This document shows positions 1 to 4,795 of a stretch of 7,621 nt of DNA, piece by piece. The DNA comes from Zoogloeaceae bacterium. Lineage in GTDB: Bacteria; Pseudomonadota; Gammaproteobacteria; Burkholderiales; Rhodocyclaceae. Numbering within the stretch: position 1 is the first letter of the stretch; each line of letters starts with the position of its first letter. Under the pieces are notes generated by a model. The model was not told where the DNA came from. It made no database searches and was given only the letters and a program-made list of their open reading frames with translations. The stretch is taken from assembly GCA_031290535.1 (NCBI GenBank), contig JAITNI010000188.1, forward strand, positions 1-7,621, written 5' to 3'. A program made the translations under genes and the position numbers.

Positions 1-609
1 TTCGAGAGCATCGAAAAATTTTCCATCATCAAGACCCTGCAATCCATCGAGGCGGCGCATGTGGTGATTCTGATGCTGGACGCGCAGCAGGATATTGCCG
101 ATCAGGACGCGCACGTGGCTGATTTTGTGCTGCAATCGGGGCGCGCGCTGGTGGTGGCGATCAACAAGTGGGACGGGCTGGATTCCTACGCCAAAGCGCA
201 GGTGCGCGCCACAGCGGAACATAAACTCAAGTTCCTCGATTTCGCCCGCACACACTTTGTTTCCGCCAAAGAAAACGTGGGTCTGAGCAAACTTTTTTTG
301 TCGGTCGATCAGGCTTACGCGGCGGCAACGGCCAAACTGCCAACGCCCAAACTGACCCGCGTCCTGCTGGATGCCGTCGCGCGGCAAGCCCCGCCCCGCC
401 ACGGCGCGTTCCGCCCCAAGATGCGCTACGCCCATCAGGGCGGCATGAATCCGCCCATCATCGTCATCCACGGCAACGCGCTGGAACATGTGCCGCAAAG
501 CTACCGGCGCTATCTGGAAAACACCTTCCGCGAAGTCTTCAAACTGAACGGCACCCCCCTGCGCCTGCAATTCAATACCAGCCACAATCCTTACGCGGAG
601 AAGGGGTAG
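1..609 (+). CDS. der: Ribosome-assembly GTPase Der (EngA), C-terminal part, 5' end outside window
   Basis: This is the last 202 codons of Der, an essential GTPase with two tandem G domains and a C-terminal KH-like domain that acts in maturation of the 50S ribosomal subunit in the cytoplasm. The reading frame is open from base 1 and ends at TAG 607-609. Visible are the end of the second G domain, with the [17 protein letters not shown] helix, the G4 motif NKWD (fragment residues 55-58) and the G5 motif SAK (88-90). The KH-like domain follows with [27 protein letters not shown] and the end [14 protein letters not shown]. These segments match the family closely, so the identification is firm. 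The protein ends at the usual point and is not truncated at the 3' side. In many Betaproteobacteria hfq and hflX come next; here a repeat-rich gap follows instead. Confidence 0.96.
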   Translation, partial: FESIEKFSIIKTLQSIEAAHVVILMLDAQQDIADQDAHVADFVLQSGRALVVAINKWDGLDSYAKAQVRATAEHKLKFLDFARTHFVSAKENVGLSKLFLSVDQAYAAATAKLPTPKLTRVLLDAVARQAPPRHGAFRPKMRYAHQGGMNPPIIVIHGNALEHVPQSYRRYLENTFREVFKLNGTPLRLQFNTSHNPYAEKG

Positions 610-651
610 AGGGGGCAATTCCCGGAATCCTGCGCGAAGCGCAGCCAATCC

Positions 652-764
652 TTCCTCCCCTGACAAGGGGAGGGCAGGGAGGGGTTTGGGGACGTTCAGA
701 ATGAACCGACATTTTTACAAGCGCTCCCACCCTCCCCTCATTTCCCCCTTGTCAGGAGGGAAAT
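652..764. repeat. Inverted pair of REP-like palindromic elements
   Basis: Two related GC-rich elements of about 35-40 bp lie head to head. The left copy (about 652-691) contains the stem CTCCCC (655-660)/GGGGAG (667-672) around TGACAA. The right copy (about 725-764), read on the other strand, shares the exact core TGACAAGGGG (661-670 versus 745-754 reverse-complemented) and a similar G-rich flank. The right copy folds by itself as ATTTCCC (740-746)/GGGAAAT (758-764). Together they could form one long cruciform or RNA hairpin with a loop near 692-724, as REP doublets (REPINs) do. Copy number elsewhere in the genome is unknown, so the REP assignment is inference; the inverted repeat itself is seen. 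Confidence 0.65.
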
Positions 765-800
765 CGCCTCTGAAAACGATGGTTCGGCATTGCGCGGTGA

Positions 801-809
801 GGGGGGGGG
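801..809. repeat. Homopolymeric G9 tract
   Basis: Nine consecutive G lie 25 bp upstream of the predicted -35 box of the PEP-CTERM gene promoter. Such tracts are prone to slipped-strand mispairing. Placed just upstream of a promoter, a length change could alter promoter geometry or activator contact. The tract is seen; any effect is inference. Confidence 0.6.
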
Positions 810-834
810 CAAAAAGCGTAGCGGCAGAAAACGC

Positions 835-864
835 TTGCAATAATTCGTCATGTTTCGTTACAAT
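835..864 (+). promoter_or_regulatory. Predicted sigma70-type promoter of the PEP-CTERM gene
   Basis: The -35 box TTGCAA (835-840) and the -10 box TACAAT (859-864) are separated by 18 bp and are each one or two bases from consensus. Transcription would start near 871, so the tandem repeat array at 865-917 would form the very 5' end of the transcript. No other promoter of similar quality was seen between der and 957. Confidence 0.55.
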
Positions 865-917
865 GCCTTCGGGCCTTCGGGCCTTCGGGCCTTCGGGCCT
901 TCGGGCCTTCGGGCCTT
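865..917 (+). repeat. Tandem array of 8-bp unit GCCTTCGG (six copies plus partial)
   Basis: Six perfect copies of GCCTTCGG run from 865 to 912, followed by a partial copy GCCTT (913-917). Neighbouring units create GGCC-TTCG-GGCC, a four-base-pair stem closed by C-G on a UUCG loop, which is an unusually stable RNA tetraloop. In RNA, non-overlapping units could form several adjacent hairpins, or alternative pairings between any two GGCC segments. An eight-base unit is a typical substrate for slippage, so the copy number may vary between cells. Confidence 0.9.
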
Positions 918-921
918 TTTT
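904..921 (+). terminator. Terminator-like hairpin at the end of the repeat array (possible attenuator)
   Basis: The last full hairpin of the array is GGCC (904-907), loop TTCG (908-911), GGCC (912-915), followed directly by six T (916-921). This is the form of an intrinsic terminator with a short but very stable UUCG-capped stem. It lies downstream of the predicted promoter and upstream of the start codon at 957, so it could reduce read-through into the gene. It could also end stray transcription from der. The four-base-pair stem is short for a strong terminator. Confidence 0.5.
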
Positions 922-960
922 ATGGCCTTTTCTCTGTCTAACGACCTTGGGGTCATATGA
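922..960 (+). other. Candidate 12-codon upstream ORF overlapping the PEP-CTERM start
   Basis: ATG at 922 opens a frame encoding MAFSLSNDLGVI and ending at TGA 958-960. The stop overlaps the ATG at 957 in an ATGA arrangement, the usual geometry for translational coupling. The ATG sits immediately after the T run of the repeat array and has no Shine-Dalgarno sequence in front, which argues against efficient translation. It may be chance in such a short span. Confidence 0.25.
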
Positions 961-1484
961 AAAACATCATTCGCATCATGACGGCGTCGCTCGTCGTCCT
1001 CTTCTCTGCCGCTTTCAGCAGCGCGGCCAGCGCTGACGTCATTGATTTTAACGGGTATGACGGGGCGTGGAGTGACCCTGCGTGGGGACCAGGTTACGTT
1101 CATCAGACGATTCTATCTGACACTCAGATCTTCGATGTCTTCTATGCCCCGATTCAGCGTCCAGAAAATAACTATTTTGTTTCCTACATAGGTTACTTTC
1201 CCAATGTCGACAGGGTAAATTCGTGGTTTGAGGTGGAAGGGTATGGGCAACTCAGTTTTCTGGAGTTCGATACGCTGGCAATAAACAGTTCCCCGTTAGG
1301 GGGAAGTTCCGGCAACGACTGGGCATGGTATTGGCAGGGTCAGAATCTGAATGTGACTGCCGGTCATATCGTTTACGGCGCTCCGGCTGTTCCCGAACCC
1401 GAAACCTACGCCATGCTGCTGGCCGGTCTCGGTCTTCTGGGCGTTATCGCCCGTCGGCGGCGCAAGGCGGCACGCCAGTCATAG
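957..1484 (+). CDS. Small secreted PEP-CTERM domain protein
   Basis: A 175-residue exported protein of unknown function. Residues 1-26 form a Sec signal peptide with a basic start (MKNIIR), a hydrophobic core and an ASA cleavage site before Asp27. The C terminus is a classic PEP-CTERM sorting signal: VPEPETYAM (145-153), a Leu/Gly/Ala-rich membrane helix, and the basic cluster RRRR (166-169). In this family an exosortase recognises and processes the signal on the way to the cell surface or exopolysaccharide; no exosortase gene is in the window. The middle (27-144) is rich in Trp, Tyr, Gly and Asn, has no cysteine, and matches no domain I recognise. The start at 957 gives a complete signal peptide. 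Only a weak GGGG (949-952) serves as ribosome binding site, 4 bases away, so translation may be poor or coupled to the upstream ORF. The coding sequence looks richer in A+T than its neighbours. A terminator follows 25 bases after the stop. Confidence 0.88.
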   Translation: MKNIIRIMTASLVVLFSAAFSSAASADVIDFNGYDGAWSDPAWGPGYVHQTILSDTQIFDVFYAPIQRPENNYFVSYIGYFPNVDRVNSWFEVEGYGQLSFLEFDTLAINSSPLGGSSGNDWAWYWQGQNLNVTAGHIVYGAPAVPEPETYAMLLAGLGLLGVIARRRRKAARQS

Positions 1485-1509
1485 CGCTTCCCGCGCCAGA
1501 TTTGCCAAG

Positions 1510-1532
1510 ACCGCCTTTCGGGGCGGTTTTTT
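1510..1532 (+). terminator. Intrinsic terminator of the PEP-CTERM gene
   Basis: The stem ACCGCC (1510-1515) pairs with GGCGGT (1522-1527) around the loop TTTCGG, and the T run 1527-1532 follows at once. It lies 25 bases after the stop codon and isolates the gene as a single-gene transcription unit. Confidence 0.85.
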
Positions 1533-1571
1533 GTGCTGAAAAGTGTCGCGGGCGCAGCGCGTTCATCACCG

Positions 1572-1603
1572 GGCAAGCGCACGAATAAGGAATGGCGCTT
1601 GCC
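1572..1603. repeat. Nine-bp perfect inverted repeat
   Basis: GGCAAGCGC (1572-1580) and GCGCTTGCC (1595-1603) are exact reverse complements separated by 14 bases. It lies between the PEP-CTERM terminator and the converging hydrolase gene. No T run follows on either strand, so it is not an obvious terminator; a dispersed palindromic element or a protein site is possible. Confidence 0.55.
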
Positions 1604-1606
1604 GTC

Positions 1607-1629
1607 CCTTCTCCCCAAAGGGGAGGAGG
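1607..1629. repeat. GC-rich palindrome related in style to the elements at 652-764
   Basis: CTCCCC (1611-1616) pairs with GGGGAG (1620-1625) across AAA, and the stem extends by four pairs outward, including one G-T, to 1607 and 1629. It has the same CTCCCC/GGGGAG core as the left element at 655-672, suggesting a solo copy of the same or a similar family. This relation is inference from a short match. Confidence 0.5.
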
Positions 1630-1712
1630 AACAGCGAACAGGTGCTTTCCCGTTGAAGAAGTGCAGGATTATTTTTGAGAACAGCGATAGATTCGATGTC
1701 TTCAATTGAGTG

Positions 1713-1748
1713 AAAAAATGCGCTAGCGATGTTCCAGCCACCAGCGCA
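1713..1748 (-). terminator. Possible terminator of the MBL-fold hydrolase gene, overlapping its stop codon
   Basis: Read on the minus strand, TGCGCT (1748-1743) pairs with AGCGCA (1724-1719) around an 18-base loop, and six T (1718-1713) follow directly. The stop codon TAG (1725-1723) lies at the base of the right arm. The loop is long, so the structure is less certain than the T run and position suggest. Confidence 0.4.
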
Positions 1749-2667
1749 AGCCCTGGGCGTTGAGTTCCAGATCGGTTTTCAGAATATGGGCGAGCCGTTC
1801 GGGGGACAGGTCTGGCGCTTCGGCGCAGGCGAAGCTGAAGAGGCGGGCGTGGAGGGCGCTCTGGCGGGCGTCTCCGGTTCCCGGCGCGGTTTCGGCGAGC
1901 GTGACCAGGGTCTCCACACGGCGCAGCAAATCCGCGCCCAGACGCGCTACCGTCTCGACGCTCCCGCCAATCCGGGAAAAATGGGTGAGGTACATCGCTT
2001 CCGGCTGCAAGGCCAGCAGGCGGCGAATCGAGGCTTTCATGGCCTCGGGGTCGAATTGCACCGGGGTGGTGGCGGGGAAGAGGAAGGGGTGTCCGGCAAC
2101 TTCCAGCTCGCGGTAGGCAAGGCCAAAGGCGTCACCCGTAAAACAGGCGCGCGCTGTTTTGTCCCAGATACAAAGATGGTGTTTGGCGTGACCGGGGGTG
2201 TAGAGGCATTGCAGGGGACGTCCGGCCAGCGTAAAAACCTGTTCGTCGGCAGCTTCCATCACCCGTTCGGCGGGGACGGGCACGGGATTGCCGTACAGGC
2301 GATGCAAGGCGGCCTCCCCATATACGGCGGCGGCTCCCGCAAAAAGCTGACCAGGGTCGATCATGTGCCGCGCCCCGCGTGGATGCACGACCAGCTTTGC
2401 GTGGGGCAGCGCCGCCATGTACGCGCCCGCGCCGCCTGCGTGGTCAAGGTGCACGTGGGTGAGAAAAATGTAATCCACCGCGTCTGCCGAAAGTCCCAGT
2501 TCGGCAAGCGCCGCCAGAAAGCGCGGCAGCGAAGCCTGATGCGCCGTGTCAATCACCGCCACTCGGCCCTCCTGCGCGATAAAATGCACGGCGTCCATCT
2601 GCGGACGCATATAGCCGGAATCAAGAGCGTAAATGTGGTCGGGGCAGGGGAGAAGCGTTGTTTGCAT
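1723..2667 (-). CDS. Metallo-beta-lactamase fold metal-dependent hydrolase
   Basis: A 314-residue cytoplasmic protein of the metallo-beta-lactamase (MBL) superfamily, glyoxalase II-like branch. The binuclear metal site can be read in order: the THVHLDHAGG motif (His71, His73, Asp75, His76), His160 in YTPGHAKHH, the bridging Asp179 in FTGDAF, and His229 in LTHFSRIGG. The N-terminal part, with the VIDTAH strand, fits the first half of the fold. The C-terminal 80 residues are helical and not diagnostic. The substrate cannot be inferred. The ATG at 2667 is preferred over an in-frame start at 2757, because GGAGA lies 7 bases upstream and the homologous region begins there. The gene upstream on the same strand, a metallophosphoesterase, ends 140 bp before this start, so co-transcription is possible. 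An A4CG/CGT4 hairpin (2702-2718) lies in that gap. Fold and active site are firm; function is open. Confidence 0.88.
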   Translation of the reverse strand: MQTTLLPCPDHIYALDSGYMRPQMDAVHFIAQEGRVAVIDTAHQASLPRFLAALAELGLSADAVDYIFLTHVHLDHAGGAGAYMAALPHAKLVVHPRGARHMIDPGQLFAGAAAVYGEAALHRLYGNPVPVPAERVMEAADEQVFTLAGRPLQCLYTPGHAKHHLCIWDKTARACFTGDAFGLAYRELEVAGHPFLFPATTPVQFDPEAMKASIRRLLALQPEAMYLTHFSRIGGSVETVARLGADLLRRVETLVTLAETAPGTGDARQSALHARLFSFACAEAPDLSPERLAHILKTDLELNAQGLRWWLEHR

Positions 2668-2807
2668 GGGAGTGTCTCCGGGGTTGGGGAGGAGAGAGGG
2701 TAAAACGCCCGACGTTTTGTGGCAAATAAGCGCACGGTGGATGGTGGAGAGTGACAATCGCCCGGAATGCTTTCGTTGTTAGCGCGGGAGCAGGGGCGGT
2801 TATTCCT

Positions 2808-3950
2808 CTACGTTTCTGGAACGAGGCGAATCAGCAGGATTTCCGGGCGGCCTGTGGTGCGGCTGCGTGGCCCCCAGGTGCCTGCGCCGGAAGAAACCCA
2901 GTAGTGGGTCTGGCCGCGTTGGGAATGGCCGTAGGCGTTTTCGTAGAGGAGGGCGACGACAAAATTGAAGGGGAAAAGCTGGCCCTTGTGGGTGTGGCCG
3001 GAAAGCTGCAAAAAAACGTCCGCGTTTTGGGCGTCTTCCAGATGAAACGGCTGGTGATCGAGCAGGATTTTGGTTTGGGCATTCAACGGGGCGGGAATGC
3101 CCGCCAGAATTTCGGCGAGCGGTTTTCTGGGCTGCCCCTCAAAGCGTTCGCGGGAACGGTCGTCGCGGCCCACCAACAGGAGTTTGCCATCAAGGTTCGC
3201 CCAGTCATCGCGTAGAATGCGAATGCAGCTTTGTTCCAGTAATTGACGGCTGGTCTCCGGGTCGCCCGCGATATATTCATGATTGCCCAGTACGCCCCAG
3301 ACCCCCAGCGGCGGGTTGAGGCGTTTCAGACTGGCGCGGGTCGCCGCGACATCCAGACCGTAGTAATCATCCAGAATATCGCCCGCGAACAGCACGAGGT
3401 CGGGCTGGAAGGGTTCCGCGAGGTCGATCAGACGGGAAAAATCCGCTGGCGACACCAGACGGCCCAGATGCGTATCCGACAGCGCGACAATTTTCAGGGG
3501 CGCTGTGCCGGAAGGCGTGGGCAGGGTGATTTCGCGCACCGTGGGTCGTTGCGTATTCACCCAACCCAGACCGGAAATCAGCAGAGCCGCGCCCACAATG
3601 CCGCCGCACGCGCCAATCCGCCAGCGCGGGAGGCAAGACGGGGGAATGACGAGCCAGGAAAAACGCCGGTTGCAAAAACGAAACAGGCCGAGGACGATCA
3701 GGAGCAGCAAAACATGCAGCACCAGCGACAGCCAGAACGTACCCGAAAAAGTCAGCGCGCGCGCAAAAAAACCATTGCCTTCGACCATGCGCGAGACAGG
3801 GTAGGCGATGGAGAGCAGGAACGCGCCAAGGCAGGCCAGCACACGGAAAACCCGAATCTTCCCCGCGCCGCGCAGCGCCAGGGATAGCCGGATAATCAGG
3901 TAGGCGTTCACGGCAAAATACAGCCACTTGATGAGCGTGAAAATCGACAT
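2808..3950 (-). CDS. Membrane-anchored calcineurin-like metallophosphoesterase
   Basis: A 380-residue protein with about four predicted membrane helices (residues about 4-26, 35-55, 70-91 and 113-131) followed by a calcineurin-like phosphoesterase domain, resembling the YkuE/YaeI group. The two-metal active site is complete: Asp159 and His161 in LSDTHLG, Asp191 in AGDILDD, Asn223 and His224 in GNHEY, His299 in LDHQPF, and His319 and His321 in SGHTHKGQ. Relatives act on phosphodiesters or on lipid phosphates such as UDP-diacylglucosamine, but the substrate here is not readable. The ATG at 3950 is chosen because it places the first helix directly at the N terminus. A GTG at 3992 would add 14 residues. 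Neither start has a clear Shine-Dalgarno sequence, so the start is uncertain. The gene may be transcribed with the MBL hydrolase downstream. Confidence 0.87.
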   Translation of the reverse strand: MSIFTLIKWLYFAVNAYLIIRLSLALRGAGKIRVFRVLACLGAFLLSIAYPVSRMVEGNGFFARALTFSGTFWLSLVLHVLLLLIVLGLFRFCNRRFSWLVIPPSCLPRWRIGACGGIVGAALLISGLGWVNTQRPTVREITLPTPSGTAPLKIVALSDTHLGRLVSPADFSRLIDLAEPFQPDLVLFAGDILDDYYGLDVAATRASLKRLNPPLGVWGVLGNHEYIAGDPETSRQLLEQSCIRILRDDWANLDGKLLLVGRDDRSRERFEGQPRKPLAEILAGIPAPLNAQTKILLDHQPFHLEDAQNADVFLQLSGHTHKGQLFPFNFVVALLYENAYGHSQRGQTHYWVSSGAGTWGPRSRTTGRPEILLIRLVPET

Positions 3951-4251
3951 GGCAAAAGAGGGAAGGAAAACGCAAACTTGTGGGAACGCCACTTTAGCAG
4001 GAGTTGCCCGGAAGCTGGGCGTCCTGCCATGAATCGTTACAGTTTTTTAGAGACGGGCGCACCGTCCGCGTCTGCGCCCTGCGGGATCAAAAGACAGCGC
4101 GCCGCGCAATTTCTGGCGGCATGGAGGCAGAGCAGGGCAAATCCGGGCGGGGGTTCGTGACGAACGGTTTTTTTCTTTTGTCGCCGGACGGACGCAGGGC
4201 GCGTCTATTGCCGGGGGCTTTTTTGGGAATGCGTGGGTGCCCTGGGTCTGG
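3951..4251. other. Gene-poor stretch between two minus-strand genes
   Basis: I see no convincing gene in these 301 bases. They hold a weak extended -10-like box for the metallophosphoesterase on the minus strand (TGC-TAAAGT, 3999-3991, without a good -35), a 7-bp hairpin GGGCGCA (4055-4061)/TGCGCCC (4073-4079), and a plus-strand terminator-like hairpin at 4153-4174. Short frames on both strands lack ribosome binding sites and recognisable protein. Confidence 0.55.
4153..4174 (+). terminator. Orphan plus-strand terminator-like hairpin
   Basis: GTTCG (4153-4157), loop TGA, CGAAC (4161-4165), then GG and seven T (4168-4174). It has the form of an intrinsic terminator reading to the right, but no plus-strand gene is visible before it: both neighbouring genes are on the minus strand. 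It could end a small RNA, end transcription antisense to the phosphoesterase promoter region, or be chance. The stem is only five pairs. Confidence 0.4.
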
Positions 4252-4488
4252 TTACAAGGACTCGCCCCAAGTGTCTTGTTTGGGGTTTGTGGAGGGGGGG
4301 TAGAGGAAATGGTGCAGATCCCGCAGCGTTTCCAGCGTTTCATAGGTTTTGAAATCAAAGCCTTGCCGCATGGTGCCACGTTCCTGAAGCAAAATGTTGT
4401 CCAGATAAACGCCACACTCCGGATAGCCCCAAGTGACCTTGAGGGCTTCCAGAATGTGCGGATAAGCTTGTAATACGTCCAGCGCCAT
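4252..4488 (-). CDS. Small uncharacterised protein (78 residues)
   Basis: I do not recognise the family with certainty; it resembles short hypothetical proteins of Betaproteobacteria. The predicted product is soluble, with no signal peptide or membrane helix. It begins MALDVLQAYPHILEALK and contains a helix-rich core with TWGYPECGVYLDNIL (about 19-33), RGTMRQGF (37-44) and a Leu-rich helix TYETLETLRDLHHFLY (about 48-63). The tail after YPP is polar. There is one cysteine. The ATG at 4488 is chosen because AGGAG lies 9 bases upstream; an in-frame ATG at 4551 would add 21 residues with no such site. A strong promoter lies at 4565-4593. A run of seven G on the plus strand (4294-4300) codes for the YPP region, so slippage there would change the C-terminal tail. 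The gene stands alone and divergent from gyrA. Regulatory signals favour a real gene, but its role is unknown. Confidence 0.65.
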   Translation of the reverse strand: MALDVLQAYPHILEALKVTWGYPECGVYLDNILLQERGTMRQGFDFKTYETLETLRDLHHFLYPPSTNPKQDTWGESL

Positions 4489-4564
4489 TTGAGGGGTCTC
4501 CTGTATGGATTGGCAGGGTGCGGGGCATGACCGTCCTGCAATAGGGAACATAGTTTAACAGCAC

Positions 4565-4593
4565 TTCATATTAGGTTGGGTAACTTCTGTCAA
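4565..4593 (-). promoter_or_regulatory. Predicted sigma70 promoter of the 78-residue gene
   Basis: On the minus strand, a perfect -35 box TTGACA (4593-4588) is followed after exactly 17 bp by TATGAA (4570-4565), four of six bases matching the -10 consensus. Transcription would begin near 4558, giving a leader of about 70 bases before the ATG at 4488. Confidence 0.6.
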
Positions 4594-4723
4594 GGCAATC
4601 ATTGAAATTTTGTGAGAATGGGCTGTCAGAAGACCTGTTTGTCATCAGCCGTTTGCATTGCTTCTGGAGAGGCGTCATTTTGACGTCATGTGATCTTGCG
4701 AGGCAGCACGACCTTCCCCAACA

Positions 4724-4732
4724 TGTTAGAAT
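4724..4732 (+). promoter_or_regulatory. Predicted extended -10 promoter of gyrA
   Basis: TG-T-TAGAAT (4724-4732) fits an extended -10 element (TGnTATAAT, one mismatch). There is no good -35 box 16-18 bp upstream, as is common for extended -10 promoters. Transcription would start near 4739, leaving a leader of about 57 bases before the ATG at 4796. Confidence 0.5.
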
Positions 4733-4795
4733 CACAGATTACGTCCACATCGGCTCAGAAGAACTGTCGGGCTTGCGGCCTGACGGCACACAATT

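Larger units (their letters stand above)
610..956. other. Repeat-rich intergenic region between der and the PEP-CTERM gene
   Basis: No convincing gene lies in these 347 bases. In order they hold a perfect GC-rich hairpin just after der (630-644, CTGCGC-GAA-GCGCAG, no T run), an inverted pair of palindromic elements (652-764), a run of nine G (801-809), a sigma70-like promoter (835-864), an array of 8-bp repeats ending in a T run (865-921), and a 12-codon upstream ORF (922-960). The 116-codon plus-strand reading frame across 686-1036 merely translates these repeats and is not considered a gene. Confidence 0.7.
4489..4795. other. Divergent intergenic region between the 78-residue gene and gyrA
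   Basis: These 307 bases carry the leftward promoter (4565-4593) and the rightward gyrA promoter (4724-4732), with about 130 bp between the two control regions. A direct repeat CGTCAT (4673-4678 and 4684-4689, 11 bp apart, one helical turn) and the palindrome TGACGTCA (4681-4688) lie upstream of the gyrA promoter. No gene is apparent. Confidence 0.6.

Noticed and set aside
865..917. The octamer array as a CRISPR array
   Set aside because: The units are directly adjacent with no spacers, and 8 bp is far too short for a CRISPR repeat.
686..1036. A 116-codon plus-strand frame containing GLRAFGPS repeats
   Set aside because: The protein repeat is only the translated 8-bp DNA array, and the frame runs across the REP-like elements, promoter and the start of the real gene.
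1729..2703. A 324-codon plus-strand frame opposite the MBL hydrolase gene
   Set aside because: The minus-strand product has a complete MBL metal site, while this translation is Gly/Arg-rich with no known motif. It is an antisense shadow.
2702..2718. AAAACG/CGTTTT hairpin before the MBL gene as a terminator
   Set aside because: The stem is mostly A-T and no separate T run follows, so it is too weak to call.
4055..4079. Hairpin GGGCGCA/TGCGCCC as a terminator
   Set aside because: T residues precede it on the plus strand rather than follow, and on the minus strand it is followed by A, so it does not fit termination in either direction.
4047..4541. A 164-codon minus-strand frame covering the 78-residue gene
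   Set aside because: It has no suitable ribosome binding site, and its translation is rich in Pro, Arg and Ser, as expected of an off-frame reading. The 78-codon frame has the better signals. It matters only as a possible tail after slippage at the G7 tract.
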